Below, in pieces: positions 51,725 to 62,232 of a stretch of DNA of 64,000 nt; within the stretch, counting starts at the first letter, position 1, and each line of letters begins with the position of its first letter. A program made the translations under genes and the position numbers. The stretch is taken from positions 1 to 64,000 of the forward strand of contig NZ_SSMD01000008.1 in assembly GCF_004799325.1 (NCBI RefSeq). The letters are read 5' to 3'. The notes under the pieces were generated by a model. It ran no database searches and was not told the DNA's origin. It worked only from the letters and a program-made list of their open reading frames with translations. This DNA comes from Thalassobius vesicularis (lineage in GTDB: Bacteria > Pseudomonadota > Alphaproteobacteria > Rhodobacterales > Rhodobacteraceae).

Positions 51725-52141
51725 TCAGCTTCCAGAAATCGCGTCGAGCACCGGACAGTCGGGAACTTCGGCGCCAGAACACCTCAATGCCGTCGCAGCG
51801 AGGACGGCCTCGATCCGCCGGAGATCCGCAATCTTGGCCCGCACCTCTGCAAGGTGACGCTCCGTCCGCTCCTTGACCTCCGCGCAGGTCGGCGCGGCGC
51901 CATCTTCGAGCCCCATCAACCCGCGAATGTCCTCCATCGAGAACCCGAGTTCGCGGGCGCGCAGGATGAAGCGAAGGCGCGTGGCGTGCGCGGCGGAATA
52001 GATGCGGTAGCCGGCGTCGGTCCGGGGCGGGTCGGGCAGAACGCCGGTCTTCTCGTAGTAGCGGATCGTCTCGATGTTGCAGCCGGTGGCCCGGGCCAGG
52101 TCTCCGCGTGTGAAGCCGCTCTCGCGCTCGTGATCGGTCAT
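51725..52141 (-). CDS. merR: MerR mercury-responsive regulator
   Basis: 138 aa from the ATG at 52141. Helix-turn-helix RGDLARATGCNIETIRYYEKTG, FILRARELGFSMEDIRGLM, and the Hg(II)-binding cysteines in PTCAEV and RCSGAEVPDCPVLDAI. MerR represses and, with Hg(II), activates the divergent mer operon by untwisting its long-spacer promoter. It faces merT across an 79-base region that holds this promoter. Confidence 0.93.
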   Translation of the reverse strand: MTDHERESGFTRGDLARATGCNIETIRYYEKTGVLPDPPRTDAGYRIYSAAHATRLRFILRARELGFSMEDIRGLMGLEDGAAPTCAEVKERTERHLAEVRAKIADLRRIEAVLAATALRCSGAEVPDCPVLDAISGS

Positions 52142-52155
52142 GGGCAGGTTTCCTC

Positions 52156-52186
52156 TTGAGCCTGTAGTTACTACAGACCTTACACC
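52156..52186 (+). promoter_or_regulatory. MerR-controlled mer promoter
   Basis: TTGAGC (52156-52161) and TACACC (52181-52186) are 19 bases apart, with the dyad CTGTAG-TTA-CTACAG (52162-52176) in the spacer. The overlong 19-base spacing with a central dyad is the hallmark of MerR-family promoters. Confidence 0.75.
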
Positions 52187-52220
52187 TTCCTTCAACCACG
52201 GACGAGAGGAGGTGCGCGAC

Positions 52221-52610
52221 ATGGCGCTGACAGACGACAGAGCTGACAACTCCGAAGCGGATCGGCCGGCCCGAAAGGGCTGGCTCGCGGCGGGCGGGGT
52301 GATGGGCGCGTTCTTCGCCTCGGCCTGCTGCATCGGGCCGCTAGTCCTGCTAACCCTCGGCATCTCGGGGGCCTGGATCGGCAACCTGACGGCGCTGGAG
52401 CCTTACAAGCCGATCTTCGCCGTGATCGCGCTCGGCTTCATCGGGGCGGGTTTCCGGCAGGTGTATTTCCGCAAGCCGAACGTCTGCGAGCCCGGTTCCT
52501 ACTGTGCGCGCCCATCCTCGGCTTGGATCACCAAAACCGCGCTCTGGGCGTCCCTGATCCTCGTCGTCGCCGCGCTCACCATCGACTGGTGGGCCCCGCT
52601 TCTCTACTGA
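52221..52610 (+). CDS. merT: MerT mercuric ion transporter
   Basis: 129 aa, starting at the ATG at 52221 after GAGAGGAGG. Three membrane helices; ASACCIGPLVLLTLGISGAW has the vicinal Cys pair of the first helix and KPNVCEPGSYC the second pair on the cytoplasmic loop. MerT takes Hg(II) from MerP and carries it to the reductase. Confidence 0.94.
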   Translation: MALTDDRADNSEADRPARKGWLAAGGVMGAFFASACCIGPLVLLTLGISGAWIGNLTALEPYKPIFAVIALGFIGAGFRQVYFRKPNVCEPGSYCARPSSAWITKTALWASLILVVAALTIDWWAPLLY

Positions 52611-52628
52611 TCCCGAAAGGAGACCCTT

Positions 52629-52934
52629 ATGAAGAAGATCCTTGCCCTTGCCCTGTTCGGCCTGACCGCTGTTGCGCCCGTCACCGCCATCCCGGTCGCC
52701 GCGCAGACCGTCGCCGCCGAGCAGACCGTCACCTTCGCGGTCGACAACATGACCTGCGCGCTCTGCCCCGTGACGGTGAAGCGCGCGATGGAAAGCGTCG
52801 ATGGCGTGCGCGCCGTCGAGATCGACTTCGAGGCGCGCACCGCCACGGTCGTCTTCGACACCGCCGCGACCAGCGCCGAGGCCATCGCGACCGCGTCGGC
52901 CAATGCAGGCTATCCGGCGCGCGTCTCGGGCTGA
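52629..52934 (+). CDS. merP: MerP periplasmic mercury-binding protein
   Basis: 101 aa with a signal peptide (cleavage near VAAQT) and a single HMA fold with the ligand motif NMTCALCPVTV. It binds Hg(II) in the periplasm and passes it to MerT. GGAG stands upstream and the gene ends five bases before the merF start. Confidence 0.94.
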   Translation: MKKILALALFGLTAVAPVTAIPVAAQTVAAEQTVTFAVDNMTCALCPVTVKRAMESVDGVRAVEIDFEARTATVVFDTAATSAEAIATASANAGYPARVSG

Positions 52935-52938
52935 CGGG

Positions 52939-53171
52939 ATGACCGAGCAGACCGACCGCAAGCTGATCGCGACAGGTGTCGTCGGCACGTCATCGCGGCG
53001 CTCTGCTGCTTCACGCCGGTGCTCGTCGTGCTTTTGGGCGCCGTGGGCCTGTCGGCCTGGCTGGGTTGGCTCGACTATGTGCTGCTGCCCGCGCTGGCGT
53101 TCTTCATTGGGCTGACCGCCTATGCCGTCTGGCGCAGGCAGCGGCGGCAAACCACGCAAACGGATGGATGA
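52939..53171 (+). pseudogene. merF: merF, frameshifted
   Basis: It begins at ATG 52939 as TEQTDRKLIATGVVGT and then loses frame near 52986-52991; if one base is restored it continues as VIAALCCFTPVLVVLLGAVG, the Cys-pair motif of MerF, to a stop at 53169-53171. One G appears to be missing (ACG-TCATC where ACG-GTCATC is expected). Two membrane helices would follow. MerT may make MerF dispensable. A sequencing error cannot be excluded. Confidence 0.85.
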
Positions 53172-54600
53172 TTTCATGAGAGACGATTGCTGCGCGCCCA
53201 AGAGTGAGTTCGACGTTGCCGTGATCGGTGCCGGATCGGCCGGGTTCTCGGCCGCGATAACCGCCGCCGAGGGCGGCAAGCGCGTCGCGCTGATCGGGCA
53301 CGGCACCATCGGCGGCACCTGCGTGAACGTGGGCTGCGTGCCCTCCAAGACGATGATCCGGGCCGCCGAGGCCCTGCACGGTGCGCGGGCGGCGTCCCGG
53401 TTTCCGGGCCTGCACGGTGAGGCGCGGGTCGCGGGCTGGGCTGCGCTGATTGCGGCCAAGGACGATCTCGTCTCGACGCTGCGGCAGAAGAAATATGCCG
53501 ACCTGCTGCCCGACTACGACGGTGTCGCTTACATTGATGAGGGTCCGGCGCGGCTCATCCCCGGCGGGGTCGAGGTCGGCGGTCGCAAGATCACGGCTCC
53601 GAGGGTCATCGTCGCCACGGGCGACCGGCCCGCCGCGCCCGACATCCCCGGGATCCAGGACGCCCCGACGCTCGACAGCACGTCGCTGCTGGAGCTGGAC
53701 CAGTTGCCCGAGAGCCTGATCTTTCTCGGCGGCGGCTATATCGGCGTCGAACTCGCCCAGATGATGGCGCGGATGGGCACCGAGGTGACCATCGTCTGCC
53801 GCTCGCGCCTGTTGCCGCGCACCGAGCCGAAGGTGTCCGAAGCGCTCACCGAGGTCTTGCGCGCCGAGAGTGTCACGGTCCTCGATGGCGCAACCTATCA
53901 CGCCGCGCGGCGCGACGGTGACCTTGCGGCGCTGACCGTGTCGGTGGACGGCGCGGAGCTCGACCTGACGGCCGACCGCCTCGTCCTGACCACGGGACGC
54001 ACACCCAACACCGAGGGGCTGGGCCTCGCCGAAATTGGCGTCGAGACCGATGCACGCGGTGCGATCCGGGTTGGCGACGACATGCAGACCACGAAGCCCG
54101 GGATCTTTGCCGCGGGTGATGTCACGGACCGCGACCAGTTCGTCTACATGGCCGCCTATGGCGCCAAGCTCGCAGCCCGCAACGCCGTGCTGGGCGGGGC
54201 GGAGCGTTACGACAACGCCGCGATGCCCTGGGTCGTGTTCACCGATCCGCAGGTGGCGGGCGTCGGGCCGACCGAGGCGCAGGCGCGTGATGCCGGATAT
54301 GACGTCAAGACCAGCGTGCTCGCGCTCGAGAATGTCCCCCGTGCGCTCGCCGCCCGCGACACGCGCGGGCTGATCAAGCTGGTCGCGGACCGGGCGAGCG
54401 ACCGGCTTCTCGGCGGCGTGATCATGGCGCCGGAGGGGGCAGACAGTGTCCAGACGCTCGTGATGGCAATCAAGTTCGGCATGACGACGAGGGCTTTAGG
54501 CGAGACAATCTTCCCCTACCTCACCACGGTCGAGGGCGTGAGGCTCGCCGCGCAGACATTCGAAATGGATGTCGCGAAGCTGTCGTGCTGCGCAGGGTGA
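53164..54600 (+). CDS. merA: MerA mercuric reductase
   Basis: 478 aa from the ATG at 53164 (or 53176), inside the end of merF. VIGAGSAGFSAA (FAD), GGTCVNVGCVPSKTM (redox Cys pair), GGGYIGVELAQ (NADPH), GIFAAGDVTDRDQ, and a final LSCCAG with the vicinal cysteines that hand Hg(II) to the active site. It reduces Hg(II) to volatile Hg(0). There is no N-terminal MerP-like domain, as is common in alphaproteobacteria. Confidence 0.96.
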   Translation: MDDFMRDDCCAPKSEFDVAVIGAGSAGFSAAITAAEGGKRVALIGHGTIGGTCVNVGCVPSKTMIRAAEALHGARAASRFPGLHGEARVAGWAALIAAKDDLVSTLRQKKYADLLPDYDGVAYIDEGPARLIPGGVEVGGRKITAPRVIVATGDRPAAPDIPGIQDAPTLDSTSLLELDQLPESLIFLGGGYIGVELAQMMARMGTEVTIVCRSRLLPRTEPKVSEALTEVLRAESVTVLDGATYHAARRDGDLAALTVSVDGAELDLTADRLVLTTGRTPNTEGLGLAEIGVETDARGAIRVGDDMQTTKPGIFAAGDVTDRDQFVYMAAYGAKLAARNAVLGGAERYDNAAMPWVVFTDPQVAGVGPTEAQARDAGYDVKTSVLALENVPRALAARDTRGLIKLVADRASDRLLGGVIMAPEGADSVQTLVMAIKFGMTTRALGETIFPYLTTVEGVRLAAQTFEMDVAKLSCCAG

Positions 54601-54680
54601 AGCAGTGCTGTACGAGCGTTCAAATCACGAAGGGCGTAGAGTACTCTGAGACGAGTCATCTGTCACCCCAACCGTCTCGT

Positions 54681-55136
54681 TCAGGCATGTCGCTCGAAGA
54701 TCTCGGTAGAGCTGTCTTTCAGCAGCAACAGTGTCTCGAACGCATCACGCTGGTTGCCCATCTCCATGCCAGGTGAGCCGATCGGCATACCGGGAACCGA
54801 CAGGCCGATGGCTTCGGGACGTTCGGCGAGCAGTCGTTCGACATCTGCAGCCGGCACATGGCCCTCAATGACATACCCATCTACGAGCGCCGTATGGCAC
54901 GAGGCCAGGTTGGGCGTGATCCCGGATTGCGCCTTGAACGCATACAGGGCGTCTTGGTCGACATTGCGTGCGTCCACGACGAAGCCGGCGCGCTCCATAT
55001 GCTCGATCCAGGCCGAGCAGCATCCGCAGGTTGGCGATTTGTAGACCTCGACGCGCGGTGCGAGTGACTGAGTGTGGACCACACCGGGCAGCCCGGCGGC
55101 AGCGCCGCCCGCGACAATGAATTCTCGTCTGTTCAT
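54681..55136 (-). CDS. DUF411 periplasmic metal-binding protein
   Basis: 151 aa. MNRREFIVAGGAAAGLPG is a twin-arginine-like signal. The mature domain begins VEVYKSPTCGCCSAWIEHM, the DUF411 motif with a CxCC cluster, followed by HTALVDGYVIEGHVPAADV and PGMPIGSPGMEMG. DUF411 proteins bind copper or related metals and occur with efflux genes. Last gene of the leftward cluster, facing merA. Confidence 0.88.
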   Translation of the reverse strand: MNRREFIVAGGAAAGLPGVVHTQSLAPRVEVYKSPTCGCCSAWIEHMERAGFVVDARNVDQDALYAFKAQSGITPNLASCHTALVDGYVIEGHVPAADVERLLAERPEAIGLSVPGMPIGSPGMEMGNQRDAFETLLLLKDSSTEIFERHA

Positions 55137-55203
55137 GCGTATTTCCAGCTCCAATCCTGTTCGGTTTTGACGGCTATTCGTTAAAGATTTCACATAGAGT
55201 TCA

Positions 55204-55398
55204 TCAAGCCGGAGTTGCGGGGTAGTCGGCCTCCTTGAGGGCGACCTGTAATGCAGTGGCATCCTTGGCGGACGCAACCGTGACGGTCTTCGATGTCAGG
55301 TCTGTATCTACCGTGGCATTCGGGTCGATCGCCTTGAGCGCCTTTTCGATGGCCGCCGTGCAATGACCGCAACTCATGTCGGGCACGTAGAACTTCAT
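55204..55398 (-). CDS. CopZ-like HMA metallochaperone
   Basis: 64 aa, a single ferredoxin-like HMA domain: YVPDMSCGHCTAAIEKALKA holds the M-x-C-x-x-C site. It would carry Cu(I) to the P-type ATPase encoded upstream in the same cluster. The ATG at 55398 lies about 20 bases after the EamA gene. A Hg-related role is possible given the neighbours. Confidence 0.9.
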   Translation of the reverse strand: MKFYVPDMSCGHCTAAIEKALKAIDPNATVDTDLTSKTVTVASAKDATALQVALKEADYPATPA

Positions 55399-55417
55399 CT
55401 CGATTTATCCTTCCATT

Positions 55418-56353
55418 TCAGGCACCAAATGCATTCATTCGCTCGCATTGGCAAGGGTGGACGGCGGCGGTTTCCTTGCCGCGGCTCATCTCGCGCGTCA
55501 GCCAGAAACCGGACAGGAGCAACAATCCGCCACCAAGGATCATGCCCTGCGTTGGAACTTCGCTAAAGACAAGGGATCCCAGAGTCGCCGCCACGATCGG
55601 CGAGACGATAATATCGACCAGCGAATAGATGTTCGCCGAGATCTTCTTGAGCACCAGCGAAATCCCGAAATAGGCGAACCCCGTCGAGACGACGCCGAGG
55701 CAGACCGGCCACAGCATCACCGGCAGCGAAAGGCTCAGGGCGGGATAGGCATTGAACCTGCCGATCTCGCCCGGCCCGGCGAGAACCAGCGCCGGCGACA
55801 GCAGGATCGCCCCGGCCGCCATCGACCAGAAGATATCGTTGCCCGCCTCCTCGCGTCCTTCATGGCGCATGTATGTGACCATTCCGGCATAGATCGCCCC
55901 GGTGCTGAGCGCGACGAGGTTGCCAAACCACTCGCCGCCCGCCAGCGGCCTGGCCAGCACGATGCCTGTCAGCGCGAGCCCGAAGATCAGCATATAGCTT
56001 TTCTTCGCGGGCTCGCCGAGGAACAGGGCCGAGAAGATGAACACGAAGAAGGGGGCCACGCTCCAGAACACCACGGCATTGGCGATCGGCACGAGCGTCA
56101 TCGCATAGTTGAAGACGCTGATCTGCGCGGCGATGAGCGCCCCGATAATGACCGTGTCCTTCACGTTGCCACGGGGAAACCGCAGAGGGCGTCCGGTCGC
56201 GTGCGGGATGGCCATTGCCAGGAACGCGGCTGCAAAGCTCAGTGCGTAGAAATTCAACGTCTGGATCGGGATCGCATCCCCGGTCAGCTTGACGAAGACG
56301 CCGATCGTGGCTTCGGAGACGGTGATCAGGACGAGTAGAAGAACGATGCGCAT
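55418..56353 (-). CDS. EamA/DMT-family transporter
   Basis: 311 aa from the ATG at 56353 (56371 also in frame). Ten hydrophobic segments in two halves; VPIANAVVFWSVAPFFVFIFSALFLGE and DIIVSPIVAATLGSLVFSEVP are the typical EamA turns. Members export amino acids, metabolites or are of unknown substrate. In the cluster with metal genes its role is unclear. Confidence 0.85.
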   Translation of the reverse strand: MRIVLLLVLITVSEATIGVFVKLTGDAIPIQTLNFYALSFAAAFLAMAIPHATGRPLRFPRGNVKDTVIIGALIAAQISVFNYAMTLVPIANAVVFWSVAPFFVFIFSALFLGEPAKKSYMLIFGLALTGIVLARPLAGGEWFGNLVALSTGAIYAGMVTYMRHEGREEAGNDIFWSMAAGAILLSPALVLAGPGEIGRFNAYPALSLSLPVMLWPVCLGVVSTGFAYFGISLVLKKISANIYSLVDIIVSPIVAATLGSLVFSEVPTQGMILGGGLLLLSGFWLTREMSRGKETAAVHPCQCERMNAFGA

Positions 56354-56354
56354 G

Positions 56355-57134
56355 TTATTTCTTCGGAGCATGTGGCGCGGTCTCTTGCCGTTGCGACCGC
56401 GCTGCCCAACACATGTCGCAGACGTCATCCCCATGCGACAACGTCCGGCGCCTGCGATAATGACCGCGTACTCCGTCGCCCGCGATCAGATCAGCGCCCG
56501 GCCAATCATAGGTGCACCAACTTTGCCGGAATGCTTCGAGCGTATCGGGGTCGTCGTCGATCTCGGCCAGCCGACGCACGAGGCTCTGTGGCGGGCAGCA
56601 GGTGAAATGTGTGAGAATGTCGTCGCCGTCGCGCCGGGTCTCCACGGCATAACCGGGCGCACCCGGAGCATTGAACGGGAAATACAGCAGCGCGCGGATC
56701 GTCCAGCGCAGTCTCCGCCCCGGGTCGCGCGTGACCAGCCGCGCGGGCAGCGAACTCAGCCGCAGCATCCGGCGGTAGACGTCCCATCCGAGGTCGGCCA
56801 CCACGCGGCGCGCGGTCTCGGGCGTCACGCCGAGATGGCGCAGGCTGCGGTCGGCGGCTGTGGTCCACACGGCGAATTCGACCATCACCCTGTTGCCAAG
56901 ACCAGGGAGCGCGACGAAATCCGCCCGCGCCCGCAAGCGGAGCACCTCGCTGTCCATCGCCTCAAGGAACCGCGCGATCTCGGGATCGAGCCAACGGGTT
57001 TGCGTTCCGTCCACATATGTAAGAAGGTTGTCGGCCAGCCCTTTGCGCGCGGCTCGCCTGGTGACAAGCCGGATGATCCGGCGCGCCAGTCGAAGGCGAA
57101 GCGATGGGACGGATTGGGTCGCGGGGCCGGTCAA
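56355..57134 (-). CDS. ATC-hydrolase-like protein (L-2-amino-thiazoline-4-carboxylate hydrolase family)
   Basis: 259 aa. Helical N-terminal part; the C-terminal region has THFTCCPPQSLVRRL, ...WCTYDWPGADLIAG, RRRRTLSHGDDVCDMCW. These spaced cysteines, Asp and 'tla-G-x-x-x-C' pattern match ATC hydrolase-like proteins. Similar genes go with mer operons in roseobacters and may handle thiols or metals. Its ATG overlaps the CDF stop (57131-57134). Confidence 0.7.
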   Translation of the reverse strand: MTGPATQSVPSLRLRLARRIIRLVTRRAARKGLADNLLTYVDGTQTRWLDPEIARFLEAMDSEVLRLRARADFVALPGLGNRVMVEFAVWTTAADRSLRHLGVTPETARRVVADLGWDVYRRMLRLSSLPARLVTRDPGRRLRWTIRALLYFPFNAPGAPGYAVETRRDGDDILTHFTCCPPQSLVRRLAEIDDDPDTLEAFRQSWCTYDWPGADLIAGDGVRGHYRRRRTLSHGDDVCDMCWAARSQRQETAPHAPKK

Positions 57135-58060
57135 GTCGTGGTCCTTTCGGTGGTTGGCGCACGGGTGATGTCGATCATCTCGGCACCGCTTTCATCGAGG
57201 CACCGGTCCTCAACCTGAAGAGTCACGAAGAAGAAGCCGAAGCGGTCACGCAGCATGCCGTGCGCTGCCTTGAGTACCCCCTGTGGCTCGGCGCCCTCTT
57301 GCACCCGCAGGTGACCGGAAAAGACGTGCTTCCCGCTGGTCAGGGCCCAGGCGTGAACGTGGTGCGCGTCGGCCACCCCGTCGAGGGACTCGAGTGCCTG
57401 CGTGACCTCCGGAAGGCTGACATCGGCCGGCGTACCCTCCATCAGCAGGTGCATGGAGTCGCGCAGGATACCCCAGCTTGCCCAGAGCAGCACAAAGCCG
57501 AACGCCATGCCGAGGATCGGGTCGATAAGCAGGAAGCCCGTGAACTTGATCACCAATGCGGTGACGATGATCAGGAGGCTGCCGACGAAGGTCTGGATGA
57601 TATGCCACAACGCACCCTTCACGTTGAGGTCGCTCTTGCTTTGCTTCCAGATCAGCCCCAGCGATATGAACTCGGTCACCAGCCCGCCGGCAGCGGCTAG
57701 CAACATCGGGCCGGTCGGCAACGCGATCGGATCCGACAGGCGCATGGCCGCCATAACGATCACCACCAGCGCCATGCCGAGCAGGAAGCCGCCGTTGACC
57801 AGCGCGCCGATGATCTCGGCGCGATACCAGCCGAAGCTGCGATCCGGATCGGCGGGACGCCGGGCCAGACGCGCGGCGACGATGGCCACCAGGACGCCGC
57901 CAACGGCGGAGAAGGTGTGGAACGCGTCGGAGATCACTGCGATCGACCCGGTCCAGAGCCCGATGCCCATCTCGATGACGAAATAGACCCCCGTCAGCCA
58001 TGCGGAGATCGCCATTCCGCGCCCACTCGACGGCATGTGCCCGTGATGTGAACTGGACAT
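57131..58060 (-). CDS. CDF-family transporter with altered metal site
   Basis: 309 aa, six membrane helices and a C-terminal cytoplasmic domain (HHVHAWALTSGKHVFSGH), His-rich N-terminus (SSSHHGHMPSS). In the standard family, helices 2 and 5 each hold an H-x-x-x-D metal site. Here they read DAFHTFSAV and ALWHIIQTF: the histidines remain but Asp is replaced by Ala and Thr. Transport of a metal other than Zn(II), or a sensing role, is possible. Its start is 16 bases from the ATPase stop. Confidence 0.82.
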   Translation of the reverse strand: MSSSHHGHMPSSGRGMAISAWLTGVYFVIEMGIGLWTGSIAVISDAFHTFSAVGGVLVAIVAARLARRPADPDRSFGWYRAEIIGALVNGGFLLGMALVVIVMAAMRLSDPIALPTGPMLLAAAGGLVTEFISLGLIWKQSKSDLNVKGALWHIIQTFVGSLLIIVTALVIKFTGFLLIDPILGMAFGFVLLWASWGILRDSMHLLMEGTPADVSLPEVTQALESLDGVADAHHVHAWALTSGKHVFSGHLRVQEGAEPQGVLKAAHGMLRDRFGFFFVTLQVEDRCLDESGAEMIDITRAPTTERTTT

Positions 58061-58076
58061 CGCGGCTTCCTTTCTT

Positions 58077-60410
<2,334 letters not shown>

Positions 60411-60423
60411 CTGTTATCTCTTT

Positions 60424-60555
60424 TCAGGTTTTGATCATCATTGTCGGGTTTCCAGTGGCGGGAGAGTCAAGCCGCGATGCACCGAAGCTCACGACGGCTC
60501 CCAGCGCCACGGCGTCGGGCAGGCTGGGGCTGTTTTTCTTGTCGTCGGAGCTCAT
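60424..60555 (-). CDS. 43-aa protein coupled to the TVP38 gene
   Basis: MSSDDKKNSPSLPDAVALGA begins it; the start overlaps the TVP38 stop (ATGA at 60552-60555) and the stop is 14 bases before copA's start. A hydrophobic stretch (VALGAVVSFGAS) lies between charged ends. Its exact fit between two genes argues that it is translated. Too short for most gene finders. Function unknown. Confidence 0.55.
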   Translation of the reverse strand: MSSDDKKNSPSLPDAVALGAVVSFGASRLDSPATGNPTMMIKT

Positions 60556-61283
60556 GACCCTTCGGCCGCTGCGGTATCTTTCCTGGGGCTGTCTTTTCGC
60601 GAAGCCGCTCCGCGCCGAAGCGCAAGCAGCAGGAGGGGAAGCCCCGTCACCAGCCCCAGTCCGAGCGCGATCCATTCCGCGCCGCCGAAGGTGCCCGCCA
60701 TCGCCGCGCTGCCGAAATGCGCGAGCACGAAGCTCGCGGGCAAAATGCCGGCCATCGTGGCCAGGGCGAAGCGCCAGAACTGCAACCGGCTGACCCCCGC
60801 GGCATAGCTCATCGCGTCGAAAGACACGAAGGGCAGAAGGCGGCTTGCGAAAACCGTGAGCGTCAGCGCGTTCTGCGACCCCAACAGGCCGTGATCCGCC
60901 TTGTCGCCGAGAAGTCGCTCGACCGTCCCGCGCCCCAGCCCGCGGGCGATGAGGAAGGCGACGAGCGCGCCGGTCTCGGCCCCCACGGCGACATAGACGG
61001 TGCCCGCATAGTGGCCAAAAGCGGCCCCCGAGGCCAGCGCGACAGGCGCGCTTGGAATGGGGCTGGCAACGACCGCAGCCGTCATGAGGGCGACGATCGC
61101 GAGCGGCCCCCAAGGACCCGCGCGCGCGACCCATGCCTCGACCGCGGCGCGGTCCAGGTCGAACGACCACCACCCTGCGGCCCAGCCGAGGAGGCCCAGG
61201 CCAAGGATGGCTCCGACGACAAGGACCGTGCCCTTGCCGAGAGACAGGTAGTTATTTCTCTTTGAGGCGCTCTCTTCGGGCAC
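60552..61283 (-). CDS. TVP38/TMEM64 (DedA-like) membrane protein
   Basis: 243 aa from a GTG at 61283, two bases after the rhodanese stop. Six hydrophobic segments; PIPSAPVALASGAAFG and SRLLPFVSFDAMSYAAGVSRLQF are the two re-entrant TVP38 motifs. In mercury operons, TVP38-type proteins (MerT-like roles) have been proposed as metal or selenite transporters. It belongs to the leftward metal cluster. Confidence 0.88.
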   Translation of the reverse strand: MPEESASKRNNYLSLGKGTVLVVGAILGLGLLGWAAGWWSFDLDRAAVEAWVARAGPWGPLAIVALMTAAVVASPIPSAPVALASGAAFGHYAGTVYVAVGAETGALVAFLIARGLGRGTVERLLGDKADHGLLGSQNALTLTVFASRLLPFVSFDAMSYAAGVSRLQFWRFALATMAGILPASFVLAHFGSAAMAGTFGGAEWIALGLGLVTGLPLLLLALRRGAASRKDSPRKDTAAAEGS

Positions 61284-61284
61284 G

Positions 61285-61758
61285 TCAGGCAAGGTCCTCC
61301 GGCATCGAGGCAAGCGCTGCGTCCAGCGGAACCACGGGCAGACCGGCAGCAAGCCAGCCGGGACCCCGGCGAGATCCCAGCATTCCCTCGGAGATGTCCA
61401 CGTAGCCATCGTAGCGAGCCTGCCGGAGCGCACGGAGCAGGGACGCCGAACGCCCCCCGGTCGCGCAGATCAGGCCGACGTCTCGGGATCCGGCCAGCGC
61501 CTTCGCCGCAAAGAGGCGATCCGGAAATCGGTCCTCGTGCATGCTGATCGGCCAGACCCCGGCCCCGACGCCGGTTTCCAGCCACTCCTCGCGCGACCTC
61601 ACATCGACGACGCGCGCGCTGTCTGCCAGAAGGGCGTCATAGGCCTCGTCCGCCGACCAGATTGTCCGGGCCTGTGCGGTCAGGGGAGACGTGATGAGGG
61701 TGACAGGCGCTGCCGCCAGCCCAAGAATGAAGAGGCGCCGACCGTGTGCCGTTGTCAT
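61285..61758 (-). CDS. periplasmic rhodanese-like sulfurtransferase
   Basis: 157 aa. GRRLFILGLAAA is a twin-arginine-like signal. Rhodanese domain: RVVDVRSREEWLETG, and the catalytic loop LICATGGRSASLLRAL with the active Cys. It may move sulfane sulfur, perhaps to help bind thiophilic metals. A GGAGAC ribosome-binding site is before the ATG at 61758, 12 bases after the DUF302 gene. Confidence 0.9.
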   Translation of the reverse strand: MTTAHGRRLFILGLAAAPVTLITSPLTAQARTIWSADEAYDALLADSARVVDVRSREEWLETGVGAGVWPISMHEDRFPDRLFAAKALAGSRDVGLICATGGRSASLLRALRQARYDGYVDISEGMLGSRRGPGWLAAGLPVVPLDAALASMPEDLA

Positions 61759-61770
61759 CGGTTGTCTCCT

Positions 61771-62157
61771 TCAGGCCGCATCCACAGCGCGCACGAGCAT
61801 GTCGCGGACCTGACCGGCGACCGCGTGCAGGTCGGGGTTTTCCACGGCCGACATGGAGGCAACCGGGTCGATGGCGCTCACCTCGGTGCCGCCCTCGACG
61901 CTGCGCAGGATCACGTTGCAGGGCAGCATCGCGCCGATCCGCGGCTCCAGCCCGATGGCCTGCCAGGCCATGTTCGGATTGCAGGCGCCAAGGATCTTGT
62001 AGCCCGCCATGTCCTTGTCGATCTTCTTCTTCATCGTCGCCTTGACGTCGATCTCGGTCAGAACGCCGAAACCAGCGTCGGCCAGCGCCGCGCGCACGCG
62101 GGTCTCTGCGTCGTCAATGCCGGTATTTGCCAGCAGGCGGTCATGAGTGTATGCCAT
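61771..62157 (-). CDS. DUF302 protein
   Basis: 128 aa, single DUF302 domain: AALADAGFGVLTEIDVKATM, KILGACNPNMAWQAI, IGAMLPCNVILRS and SAVENPDLHAVA. No signal peptide. Its two conserved cysteines suggest a metal or sulfur link. It commonly sits beside rhodanese and metal genes. Function not known. Confidence 0.9.
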   Translation of the reverse strand: MAYTHDRLLANTGIDDAETRVRAALADAGFGVLTEIDVKATMKKKIDKDMAGYKILGACNPNMAWQAIGLEPRIGAMLPCNVILRSVEGGTEVSAIDPVASMSAVENPDLHAVAGQVRDMLVRAVDAA

Positions 62158-62232
62158 TCTGTCTGTCCTTTCGTGGTCAAGGCCCGGCCCCGCAGTCTGC
62201 GGGACCGGGCGAGGGGTGGCGGAAAGGCGGGC

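Noticed and set aside
52986-52991. programmed frameshift in merF
   Set aside because: No slippery heptamer or downstream structure stands out; a one-base deletion is simpler.
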